A DNA stretch of 20,661 bases. Source: Gonium pectorale. Lineage: Eukaryota; Chlorophyta; Chlorophyceae; Chlamydomonadales; Volvocaceae. Made by a program: the position numbers and the translations under genes. The stretch spans positions 2,865,782 through 2,886,442 of the forward strand of contig LSYV01000002.1 in the NCBI GenBank assembly GCA_001584585.1, written 5' to 3'. Numbering within the stretch: the stretch's first letter is position 1; each line of letters starts with the position of its first letter. The notes under the pieces are model-generated. The model ran no database searches and was not told the origin of the DNA. It saw only the letters and a list, made by a program, of their open reading frames with translations. Of this stretch, positions 1-10,200 are shown piece by piece.

Positions 1-300
1 GTGCTCCGGTGTCGTGTGGGTGTAGGTGCCACGTGCTCCGGTGTCGTGTGGGTGTAGGCGCCACGTGCGTCCGGTGTCGTGTGGGTGTAGGCGCCACGTG
101 CTCCGGTGTCGTGTGGGTGTAGGCGCCACGTGCTCCGGTGTCGTGTGGGTGTAGGCGCCACGTGCTCCGGTGTCGTGTGGGTGTAGGCGCCACGTGCTCC
201 GGTGTCGTGTGGGTGTAGGCGCCACGTGCTCCGGTGTCGTGTGGGTGTAGGCGCCACGTGCTCCGGTGTCGTGTGGGTGTAGGCGCCACGTGCTCCGGTG
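1..300. repeat. 32-bp minisatellite, 9 full copies plus a partial
   Basis: Nine near-identical head-to-tail units are followed by an 11-base partial copy ending at 300. Units start at 1, 33, 65, 98, 130, 162, 194, 226 and 258. The third unit is 33 bp because of one inserted base, and the first differs by one base (GGTGCC instead of GGCGCC). Each unit junction makes the palindrome CACGTG, at 30, 62, 95, 127, 159, 191, 223, 255 and 287. The array touches the left edge, so its true length is unknown. It sits upstream of a kinase exon that begins in mid-domain at 708, so it is probably intronic (inference). Confidence 0.95.
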
Positions 301-467
301 GCCTGCGCGGCGCACCTCCGTGCCCGTAGCCTCCACGCCCGGCGCCTTCCTGCGCACCTGCGTTGCGCTGCCACCGCCGCCCGCCCGCCTTCTGTCCGTC
401 CCGTACCCGCGCCCATGCTTGCACCACCCCTGCGCACCTGCACCCGCGTTCGATCCGCGCTCGCGCG

Positions 468-558
468 CACACACACACACACACACATGTGCGTCGTTCC
501 ATTTCAACACAACTGTTGTGAGCATACCGTTACGCATACATAACACACACACACACAC
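468..558. repeat. Two (CA)n microsatellites
   Basis: A run of ten CA units lies at 468-487 and a run of eight AC units at 543-558, separated by about 55 bases of less repetitive sequence. Both lie in the presumed intron upstream of the kinase exon at 708. A related CA/CCCCA-rich stretch lies at about 1437-1497, just before the acceptor at 1503. Confidence 0.9.
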
Positions 559-707
559 TCCGGCTCACACATCCCAAGCGCACAAACGATCGCGGGTGCG
601 CTGAGCCTCTACCTCAGACCCCAAGCTCCCCATCCTAAACCTCGCGCGCTGCCCTGACCCCCGCACCACGCAACCCCCGCACCCCCGCCCCGGCAACTTC
701 CCGCCAG

Positions 708-2332
708 GTGGCCGACTTCGGCCTGGCTGCGCCTGCCCACACGAACAGCAGCGAGGGCGGCGCCGGCGGCGTGTGCGGTCACTGGGGCGCAGTGTCGTAC
801 CTGGCGCCCGAGGTCCTGCACAGCGGCCCCAGCAAGAAGTCTGACGTGTACAGCTACGGAGCACTGCTGTACCACATGTGTACGGGCAAGCAACCCTTCC
901 AGGTGAGCAGCGCAGGCGGGGGAGCGGGGAGGCGGGGCGGGCGGCAGTGGCGTGGTCACGACGGTCCAGGGGAGGAGGGGGCATGTGTGTGTGGGGGGGG
1001 GGCCGGGGAATCGCGATGTGGCACGCTGTTGGCCAGAGCCGCGGGAAGGCTGAGATGGCGGCCACGCGAGTCAACCAGCCTGGCCACAGGCCCACCCCGT
1101 ACCCCACCACGGGCTCCTTGAAATGCCATGGCCGAGGGTTGCGCCATCCCCCCCTGCGCCCCTCCCCCCCATGCTTCACACCCCTCCTCCCTCACCCTTC
1201 CCGCACCCCTTCAGCAACCGCCCTCCCCCCCACATGGGAAGGCATGCGCTCAGTTGTCAGGTGTCTCGGGTGTCTCTAGTGAGAACGCTGTTGTTCTTCT
1301 GACCACCCCCACACCCCACCCCAGGGAGGAATAGCGCTCAGCTCTCAGCCTCTCAGCCCCCAGTTCGGGAGGGACATGCGCCCCCAGGCTTCTCTACTGA
1401 GAATGCCTTCCAATCCCACTACCCCACCCCCCCACCCCCCCACACACATGCACCCCCACACCCCCACACACATGCACACCCCCACACACACGCACCCGTG
1501 CAGGGCATGCGCCAGGCCCGGCTGCTGGCCACGCTGGCCACCGGCAACCTTGCGCTCGAGTGGCCCGACCAGGTGTACCAGGTGCTGCGGAAGCTGGGCC
1601 AGGCGTGCTGCTCGCCGCGCCCCGCCGAACGGCCGTCCTTTGACAAGCTGGTCACGGCGCTGCAGCGGACCGTGCAGCACGTGGCGGGGTCGCCGGGCGG
1701 CGGGCCGCGAGCCGAGTCGGGAGGGGTGGCGGTGGTAGCTCCGGCGAGGTGCGTGCGCACGCGCGAGGGAGAGGGGAGGGAGGGAGAGGGGAGGGAGGGG
1801 GAGGGAGGGGGAGGCCGGAGGGGAGGGAGCAAGGACGGCGCGGCGCTCCGGCGGGCGAGGCGAGGCGCCTTGCTGCGCCCGTGGAGTGGCGGTTGCTGGC
1901 GCTAACGGCCACTTCCACGTGCGCAACTCCCACCACGCATATCAAGATATCATGGGTGCCCGCCCGCGTGTCCAGACAAGCGCACACTCTTCTTGACGTT
2001 GGGTGCCACCTCTACATTGCACCCGCGTTAGCCTCTGACCCGTGGCCGCCTCCCTTCTCCCCTCTCCTTGCTTCAGTGCCCGCCTCAGGGGCCAGATCCA
2101 CGACAGCAGCAGGCGGCGCTCCGTGGCAATGCCGTCGTCGGCCGATGGCTCCACCGCTGCCGCCACTGGCGGTGTCGGCGCTGGCGCCGGGGCGACGAGC
2201 GGCGCCGAGACGGAGGAGGAGCGAGCCGCCGCCGCGGCGGCCTGGCGGTCGGCCCTGGCAGGGTGCGCCCAACTGGGGAGCGTGCCTCTGTACACCGCCC
2301 TCCCGCAGCCCAGCCTCAGCTCGGAGCGCTAG
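708..2332 (+). CDS. TKL-family Ser/Thr protein kinase, C-terminal three exons (5' partial)
   Basis: This gene probably phosphorylates Ser/Thr of unknown targets in the cytosol; it is a tyrosine-kinase-like (TKL, MAPKKK/Raf-like) kinase. Exons are 708-902, 1504-1748 and 2077-2332, with stop TAG at 2330-2332. Donors are GTGAGC and GTGCGT, the acceptors are CAG, and phases 0 and 2 match. The visible 231 residues begin at V-A-D-F-G (magnesium-binding DFG at residues 3-5). They continue with the activation segment, Y-L-A-P-E (APE at 33-35), the helix-F motif S-D-V-Y-S-Y-G (45-51), G-K-Q-P-F, and the subdomain XI motif A-E-R-P-S-F (106-111). The last exon encodes a low-complexity Ala/Gly/Ser tail with no known domain. 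The N-lobe, catalytic lysine and HRD loop must lie left of the window, because no exon for them is readable in 301-707. The final exon could also start at the CAG ending at 2088, but the phase fits 2077 better. Family assignment is strong; subfamily and substrate are unknown. Confidence 0.88.
1764..1829 (+). repeat. Purine-only GGGA/GGGGA tract in kinase intron
   Basis: About 60 bases of almost pure G and A, made of repeated GAGGG, GAGGGG and GGGAGGG blocks, start about 15 bases after the donor at 1749. More than ten runs of three or more G occur on the transcript strand, so the pre-mRNA could form G-quadruplexes. The DNA could form a purine-pyrimidine triplex. This is composition only; no function is shown. 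Confidence 0.85.
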
Positions 2333-5300
2333 CCGGGGGGGGGGGCATTGACGGGGCGCGCTTGGCGGGTCCGTCTGGCCTGGGCATGCTGGGCGGCCGG
2401 TAGCTTGGACGCTGAGGGGATGACGTGGCGGGCCGAGGGCCTGCGGTGGCTCGGCATGGCACCGCACATCCCGCACGGCTGGGCGGGCGGAGCGGCGGAG
2501 CGTTACGCCGTGCGGCAGGGGACGGGGGATAGCCGGTCGTGGGGCCAGGAGTTTCGACCCGAGGGCGGGGCTGTGCGGGGGCAGCCGGCGCGGTCCGCCG
2601 GGCCGATGCGCCGCGTGTGGCTGTGGTGCCCCGCACGCAAGTGGCCGCTGCCCTCTGTGGATGCCAGGAATGAGGCAACGAATGCGCCTGGTCCCTTGTT
2701 AACGATTCCTGTTGGGACGCAGTGCCACTTTAGGGGCCGAGGAGCCGCACGGGTGCTGTCAATTGACGAAAACTGGGCGCGGAGAAGACTCATAGGTGGC
2801 GTTGGTTCGCCGGGCCGGAATGCAACAAGACAGGGAAGTCAACGCACAAAAGAGCCGCGGTAGGAGGTGGCAGCCGGTTCGGCTCGGGAATATGGCTTGG
2901 TTCGGTGCGTTGGCTTCGATCTAGCTCGGCTGGGCTGGGTGCAGCCTAAGTTTCCATGATTGGCCGTCGGCTCTGAGCCGGAGCCAAGTCCCCAAAGCGC
3001 AGGCCCACGGCCCCAGCGGGCAGCTGTGGCAGGGCGACGGTGGTGAAATGTTCGTGGCTCTCATTATTTTCTATTCGGTGGGTGGCAAAGGCCATGGCTG
3101 GCAGGCAAGCCCCGCGCGGCATCGGCGGGTCGGCAAGGTGTATTGCTCCCATTTGCGTTAAATGGAACAATGCTGACGCCGATGATCGAAGGGAGAGCGA
3201 GAGAGGGGAAAGGGCGAACCGGAAGCGCACTTCTCCCAGATACTGTGGCGCGGTCACGAGAGCAAAACTGGTGTTTGGGGCCGCTGAGCCGGCTTTCCGC
3301 CTGGCAATGAGAACACTTCGGGCGTCGGCCGTTCGGGCTGCAGTGCGGTGTTGGGGCTGCAGTGCCCTGAAGGCAGACTCCCTGCGTGTATGTGGTCCCG
3401 CGTGTGGCGGGTCGTATGCCGCTGCCGTGGCGTTTGCGCGCTGCGCCTTCAACAGCTAACTGGTTAGCTGAAGTGCAGAGGTTGATGCATGGACCAGGCC
3501 CCTGACTGCCCGGCTGCCCGTCGGGCTGCCTGTACTGTGACCGCGGCAGGGCGCCGACGCTGACGCTACGGTCGGCTTGGGCAACAGGGACCGGGGAGGC
3601 GAGTTTTGGCAGGGGTTTGGGCTGATTGGCCGGCGGCGGATGGCAGACCCGCGGGTCCATCGGCGGCATGGAGGCATGTTAATTTGAGCGGATTGGCATG
3701 GCGAGGCACGGGGCCCTCGATATTTGCTTCCCCTCGCGGCCCTGGAGGGTTGTATGCGTCAGTGTGTGGCTGTGTGTGCGGCGCCGAGCCTCCGCGTGCG
3801 CTCTGAGGGTAGCGCCGGGCCGAGCGACCGAGGCGCTGCTTATTGGTGGACACCGCTGGCCTTGTGGAGTGTCAGGAGCAGAGTGCCCACCTGCATCAGT
3901 AGCGGTGTCGGGTCGGTCGGTGCTGCCGTCGCCGCATGCGTGCGCTTTGCGTGTTGCCGGCTGAGGGTCCGGGGCCAAGGGCGCAGGACCGACGGCACCT
4001 AGCCGCGGGCTGCTGAAGCGTTTAGAGCGTCGGGGCCGGTTGCGTGACAACGAATAAAGCAAAGATGAAGATCTGAAAAGCGCGAAAGCACGAAGGCTGA
4101 GATGTATGAGGATTTCGCGGCGCGTACTCATGCCCCGGAACCGACGCATCGCTCGGACGCAGTTTGGGAATGTATTGAGCAAGAGCGCGCCAGGTCCCAG
4201 CCGTGATCTGGGGACGGGCATCGCCCGGCAGCGTACGGAGGTCTGAGCCGTTATCTTTGGCCAATCCGCGCAGCCGCGCGGCACGGGGTGCCCATGGCAT
4301 GGCCAGGGGACGCTGCCCTGCCTGGTCGTACGCGGCGTTTGCCGCCTAATTGGTCACCTGCCCGTTTTTGTGTCGACGTCGAGGAGTGTAGCCCGGGACG
4401 AAGTTGATGTTGAAATACCATTTTGAAGGGTATGTATGTGTGTATCTGTGATTTCAATCAAGGGAAGCATCTTTCCCAGGAGTTGAGGCCTATGTGCTGC
4501 GGTCAGAGGCCGGCAGGCCGCCACGCGGCTGCGGGCCGCCCAGCCGACGCCTCGGTGCCTCGCAGTGGCGCGCGGTGCGCCGCCCCCCTCCCCGGCAGAC
4601 TGCGCAGTGCACTGGTGGGGACTGGGCTCCGGGCCCCGGCCCGGTGCGGGACTGCTGGCGGCCGTTTGCTGTGCGAGTCGGACCCACATCGGGGCGTCAT
4701 TGGGCGTCTGTGAGGTGGTTTTGCGGTCGGGTCACTTTAGGGAAGCGGTTGTGGCACCTTACAGCGTGTCCTTACAATCACCTGTTGGTCCTCGCTGTGG
4801 TTTGCAATGCTATGTGGGGTTGTTCTGTGTACGGCGATGTGCGTGGGAGGCACCTGTTAACGCACGCAGCGCAGTGCCTTCAGCGGCACTGGACGCTTTG
4901 AGGCCATGATGCTCGCTACCGCGCACGTGAGTGTGGGCGGAGAGTTGACGTATGGCGGCCGCAGGAAGCATAAGGGATGTTGGTAGGGAGAGGGTGGGGA
5001 GAGTGCGAGTCAGGCGGTCCGAAGAGGGGGATGAACGACAAGAGGAAGAGTCAAGGGCGGCAGCCGGGGGCTGTGGATCGTGGCCGACAAGCGCCTTGCT
5101 ACGATACGCCTTGACAGGCGTGAATGCGCTCCTTGCTCGCGAAAAGGGCCGTAGGCGCTGTTGAATTTAAACGCCATCGCCTGCGAGGCGGCGGGCAGCG
5201 GTTCGTGCGGCTGTTGGGCGAGCGAGTACATAAAGAAGGGAAGGCGGGTACTATGTGCAATTGTTTGATTTGCGTGCTTTTTGATGCCCCACCAGCTCCG

Positions 5301-5994
5301 AGCCGCCTGTCGGATGGCGCCCGGCGCTTGCACCAACCCCTTCCCCGGGCTTGTAAGCGTGCGCCTCACTGCTGCCCGCCCTGGCGGTGGCTCTCTGCTG
5401 CCCCGCGCTACCGTGCAGCATGGATGAGGTTTCCTGGCCCGCGTGCGGGCGTGTGTGCTGCGGGCGGGCCACCGTCCATGTGTCCAGCCGCGGCATCTAC
5501 TAGAGCGCCGTTTCGCACTGCGCCCGCCAGCCCGCCAGCCCGCCCGCTCATGCTGTGGGCGAGGGGCACCGAGGCGCAAATCCAAGCCAACCCCACCGTA
5601 CCTGGTTGTGCAGCTGCCTTTGGGGTACGCAGGCCCGAGCGCGAGCTGGCGCCGTCCGGGAAGCCGCCCAGCGCTGCAGCCGGCGCAGCGGAGTAGTTTA
5701 CGTGCGTGAAAGGGGCGGCGCATGGCCCGGTGCGGCTGCGGCATGTCTGGGACCTGGCGCTGCCCACGCTGCCACGCTAGGGTCGTGGGCTCGCCCGATG
5801 CCGCAATGGGCCCCAGCGTCACCTGGCGCTGGGCATAGCTGGGCTGTCCGAGAGAGCTGATGACATCCTTGCAAACGAGCACGACGCACGACATGTGAGT
5901 GCAGACACAGGAAGAGCTTGAGGCGGGGCGGGCTCGGCGCGCTTCGGCAAGAGGTAAAGCGTGAAGCACGGTGCTTCCACGCAAAAAAGATCAA

Positions 5995-6330
5995 CACGGG
6001 CATGAAACAACTGGGCCTATTCTGCATCCGTCAACCCATTGACGGTAAGGCTGCGCCGTCCACACACCACGTACAAACATGGCCAAACGCAGCTTCGGTC
6101 CGACAACATGTGTCCAAATAAAGTCCCACCTGGATAACCAAAACCAACCCAGATGGACAGTTAGGTCGCACATGCATCCGTCCGTAACGCCCACGTTGCA
6201 AAGAATGCCCCGTAGTGGGATGAGAGCAGGAGGTGCAGGGTTGCAACGCCACACAAGACACGCACGAACACGAACACGGGCACGCGTCACGAAAAACGGC
6301 ATGCAGGCCCCGGTCTAGCCGCTCACACTG
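5995..6330 (-). repeat. Diverged repeat, copy A (inverted relative to copy B)
   Basis: The reverse complement of this stretch aligns by eye with 7790-8250. Shared blocks, read on the minus strand, include GCATGCCGT then TTTCGTGACG, TGTGGCGTTG, CCCTGCACCTC, GTGGGCGTTACG against GCGGGCGTTGCG, GAAGCTGCGTTTGG against TAAGCTGCGCTTGG, GTGTGGACGGCGCAGCC against GCGTGGACGGCACAGCC, and TACCGT. Many substitutions separate the copies, so the duplication is old or the copies are two members of a dispersed family. Boundaries are approximate. No target-site duplication was found. Confidence 0.65.
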
Positions 6331-7789
6331 GCCCGGCAATTGGTTTTGCAGCAGGGCGCGTTGTCGCAGCTTGCGAAGGGCGTCCCGGTGTCAAGCCGTC
6401 GCGCAGGCGCTCCCCTCGCGTCCCAGCCGTCCGTCGTTGACCCATTTCATTTGGCTGGGAAGGGCAATCCAGAAGCCAGCCCATTGCCAGTGTTTGCCCG
6501 GCTGCTACTGCTGCACACATGTCGTCCTGGGGCAGCACGCCGTTGCCACTCCTCCCACGACTCCATTGAAACCTATGGTTGTAGACTGCCGGCCGCGGTG
6601 CCCGGTGGCTGCATTCCTGTAAGTTCGGCGTAAGTTAGGCAGTGAAACAACAGTAGCATCGCAGCTTGCTTTACCGGAAAGAGACGCCGTTGCGTTGGCG
6701 TCTTCGGCGATAACTCCAAGCGTCGAGCCTGATCCTCTGTCTGTGGGTTTACAGCCCCTGTACTTACAATCTGCATTTTTACGTCTGAACGTGAATGCAA
6801 GGACAAGATGAGATTAGGACGCGGCGTAGTGAGCCTCCAGGTAGTGCTTGGCGCACAAAAATGAATGCCAGTTTGGGAGGCGCCTCTCCAAGCGCTTGTT
6901 CGGCCTCCCGATTCGCAGCGACGGTTTTTAGAAATCGCACGGCACTTGTAACACACGTTTTGTTATCATATACTGTAGATCGCATCTTGCAATTCAAAAA
7001 GGTCACTACCTCTCGCGCCCTTAAGTTGCACGGAAACAAATCGGTTTTGATGTCGGCCCCACTCCGCGCCTACAAGGTGCTTGCGTTACTGTATACATGG
7101 CGTCTTTTGAATGGCCGAAACTCAACGGGCCGATGCGAGAAGGTGTCAGGATCCCCCGGTCGTCGTGTGGCACCGCATCGACCGCGTTACTGAACCCGCT
7201 ACGCCTTGGACGGCCTCAGAACAGCGGCATTAACACTTTTACATGTGTCTACATACACTTGGGAGTAACCATGACCATGAGAAACACCTGAGGCCTCGAG
7301 ACGCCACCTTGGCCCCGTCATCTTACCATACTTTGTTCGCCGGCGTTTCCGCCGATGAGGTGGTTGAGCTTGTCAGTATGGTTAATAAATCTTATGAGTT
7401 GGTGGCTTGCAGCCCAGGGAGCAAGTCCGGCGCCTGGCAGAGTCGCACAAGGCGCCAAGGCAACAGTTCTCGGAGGAGCCAGGAGCCAGGCGCTGCATGC
7501 TTTGTCTTCTTCACAAAAGCTTGACACTGGCAGAGGTGGAAGTTGACACCGCGACTGGTGCACTATAACCGCCATCTTTCAATGGTGTTGGGGCTGTTGG
7601 GGAAGGCACGACGCATATGCAGCTGTAGCAGCTAGCCGAACAACCCCATATTCGCACTTCCCGTTAGCACATTGGGGGCTTTTGGGGGTGCGGGTGAACA
7701 GGACATTTGGGGAGCACCCTGCGCGGATTCTTGGTGACCCGGCGTCCCTGCCGTCTCTGCCCTGCCTTCCCTGCCGCCATGTGCGATGC

Positions 7790-8250
7790 GTTGACAGCGG
7801 CTACGATGGGCCATGCATGCCGTGTTTCGTGACGAATTCGTGACGTGTGCCTGTGTTCGTGTCTCGTGTGGCGTTGTAGCCCTGCACCTCATGCACTCAT
7901 ACCACTGCGGGCCACGCTCTGCTTCGCGGGCGTTGCGAGCGGTTGCAGGCAGTTCGACCGCTAAGCTTGGTAAGCCGCCGGTCCGGCCGGTCTTTTGGGG
8001 GCCGGGACGAACGTCACATGTCTTGCTCTGTACCCGGCCGCCCTACTGGAAACGTCGCGCCTTCGTGTTTGTGTGACCGTAGAGGCGGACTCCCTGTTTC
8101 TGCACAGATTTCTCGTTTCTCATGCGAACCCTGTCTCTCAAATGGCGGACGTAAGCTGCGCTTGGTGCGTGGGATGTATGCTGCGTGGACGGCACAGCCA
8201 TACCGTGCTCGGATTTGGGTCGACCGGTAGGCCGTTTCATCAAGGCCGGG
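7790..8250 (+). repeat. Diverged repeat, copy B (inverted relative to copy A)
   Basis: This is the plus-strand partner of 5995-6330. The left end matches through GCGGCTA, TGCATGCCGTGTTTCGTGACG and CCCTGCACCTCATGC. The right end matches through AAGCTGCGCTTGG, TGGACGGCACAGCC and TACCGT, and more weakly through GGGTCGACCGG and GTTTCAT. The middle, about 7975-8130, holds roughly 120 bases that have no clear partner in copy A, so one copy gained or lost sequence. Together the two copies could be the ends of a 2.2-kb foldback or terminal-inverted-repeat element, or two independent insertions. Confidence 0.65.
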
Positions 8251-9134
8251 CGCGCCCATCTCGATCGCGGAGGCGCAGTACGGCATCCACATGCACGCGT
8301 TCACACGCACATCACCGCACGCGAAACCACACCGCCTCAGGTTCTTCCTCTTCAGTGTTTGCACGCAAATGTCGTACGCCGTATCCGTTGGGGTATGTGG
8401 CACTCGTAACAGGGTCGTCTGACTCCTCAATCTGGGTCGCGCTTGGCGGACTTATGGATGGCATCGTTCCGTTCGACGGCCCTGCACACGAGTCGTAAGC
8501 TGCCTTTTTTCACCTAGCCCAAACTGCCTGCTGCCGTTCATCCTGCTGTAACCTCCCCCGAACCTGCAAGCCACCTCGTCCCCACCAACCAGGGCGCCAG
8601 CGCCATGTGCTTGTTAAGTACTGCCACAGGAGCCGCCCACGTCCTCTTCTATCTGGCTGCGTCCACCTGCTCCGGGTCCTCGTGCGTGTCCAAAAAAGAG
8701 AAATCCCCGACGCCCCGTGTCCCCGACGCCCCATGGCCCTCTCCATTGACCGTGCTAGCTGTTGTTGGATTGCATGACCCCCTTCATTTTGCGCGTTACT
8801 CCTTGACGGCTGTTTTTTTTATTTAGCGCGCCCCCACTTGCTTGCCGCCACCCGTATGGCAGCAAGGGCCCCGTTCCCATGCTACCCATCGCGCCCGCCC
8901 CACACCCACTGCCGCCGGCTCTCCGGCCCCCGCCCGCCCACGCGTGTCACTGCGCGCCAGCACCACAGCGCCGTTGTCTATGTCCTTTGGCGCAGCGGCA
9001 GGCCCTTGAGCTCCCAGTGGTTGTACTAGGAGTACCTGTGACATTAGGGGGGGCCTTTCCGTCAAGCCCCATTCCTCCTCACGCCTAGAGCCCGCTGCTC
9101 CACGCACCCACACCGGCAACTCCTCTGCCGCCAG

Positions 9135-9430
9135 GCACGGATGTTGCAGCCCGCGCCGACGACATCGTCCACATCGGCCTGGCAGATACGCGGTGCCCGG
9201 GTCTGGGACCGAAACCCCCGCCAGCCGACCCCGCCGACCCCAACCGCCTAAACACCCGACAACTTTGCCTCAACCACCTTACCCACAAACCCGGTCTGAT
9301 GGGGGAACGGCCGGGTCTCTGGCCCTCGCCATTCCGCAACCAGCCCCTGCCCGCGTTGCGAGCGTGCTTGTTCGCTTGGGCCGACCCGCGGCACAGCCCC
9401 GGCCTTACGCTCACTCCCGGTGGGCGATAG
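9135..9430 (+). other. Possible isolated exon or gene remnant
   Basis: A pyrimidine-rich run ending in GCCGCCAG at 9127-9134 resembles the acceptors of the real genes in this window. After it, one frame stays open from 9137 for 97 codons to a TAG at 9428-9430 (it starts T-D-V-A-A-R-A-D-D-I-V-H and contains R-N-Q-P-L-P-A-L-R-A-C). I recognise no family in it. A second frame in the same strand is also open for about 480 bases, which weakens the case. No matching upstream exon was found. It may be a decayed fragment of a gene, or chance. Confidence 0.2.
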
Positions 9431-10160
9431 CGAGGATTGCGGTGATGAGCCCAAGATGCCCTCCCGCAGCGGGTTGGGGGGGATGCCACATGGAACCTGT
9501 TTTTGTTTCCTTCCGCCGTCCTGTCCTGCCTTTGGAGCTCGACCTCGTCATATGCCTGCGCCTCTACGTTGAGGCCAGACGAGGCGGCGGACGTAGAAGT
9601 AAGGCGCGCGGCAGGTGATCGGTCACTGCGCAACGGCCCATGAAAGCAAACACCCACGTCCCAGGCAGGTGCGGTGAATAGTCCGTCTGGTGAGAGCGTC
9701 TGCTTCCCGCCGTTCTCGCGGCCAGCCTGGCCTTCGGGAGTGCACGCCACGCCACCCGGCGTCGGCGAGATGGCCGCAAGTCGTTGCTAGCTCGCCACAC
9801 GCAAATACGCACGCAGCGGGCGGCAGGCAGCTGTGTGCGGGTAGGGTGGGGGCGGGCGGGTGTGCGCACGGCACGGCAGCCATATTGTTCGGGCGTGCAG
9901 GGGGGGTGGGGGGCACGCGGAACGCCGTGGAGTGCCCGTGACGCAAGAGTGTCGGCGCGCGGGGCCGGAACTCGCGGCGGGCAGCGTCGGCGGTAATCAG
10001 TCAGGGGGCAGCCTTGCTGTCCCCAGAGCGGGGCCAGGTGGCGCTGGTGCAAAGCTCAGCCCCGCAGCCCCCCCGATCGCCCGCTGCCCCTGCTGCCCCT
10101 CAGCCTCCACCCTCGCTGGCATAGGCATTCCCACAGGTACTGAGATCTCGCGCACGTCAT

Positions 10161-10200
10161 NNNNNNNNNNNNNNNNNNNNNNNNNNNNNNNNNNNNNNNN
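10161..10200. other. Assembly gap (40 N)
   Basis: Forty consecutive N mark unknown sequence between two contigs or an unresolved repeat. The true gap size may differ. No open frame can be followed safely across it. Confidence 1.

Noticed and set aside
1..300. CRISPR-like array
   Set aside because: The units are contiguous with no unique spacers, and the surrounding genes are eukaryotic; this is a minisatellite.
301..707. Possible exon for the N-lobe or HRD loop of the TKL kinase
   Set aside because: The stretch is CT/CA-rich with microsatellites and none of its frames shows a catalytic-loop motif, so the missing kinase exons are placed left of the window.
565..1179. 204-codon minus-strand open frame over the first TKL exon
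   Set aside because: It is the antisense shadow of a clear kinase exon and its G-rich intron.
3064..4284. Two minus-strand open frames of about 200 codons each (3064-3669 and 3679-4284)
   Set aside because: Low-quality composition, no domains and no splice-like context; treated as chance.
5010..5984. 324-codon open frame on the minus strand, the longest in the gene-poor interval
   Set aside because: Composition is Arg/Pro/Ala/His/Ser-rich without any domain motif, and open frames of similar kind overlap it on the plus strand. It fits a chance frame in GC-rich DNA.
9085..9750. 221-codon minus-strand open frame
   Set aside because: No recognisable motif, and it overlaps a competing open frame on the plus strand; not supported as a gene.
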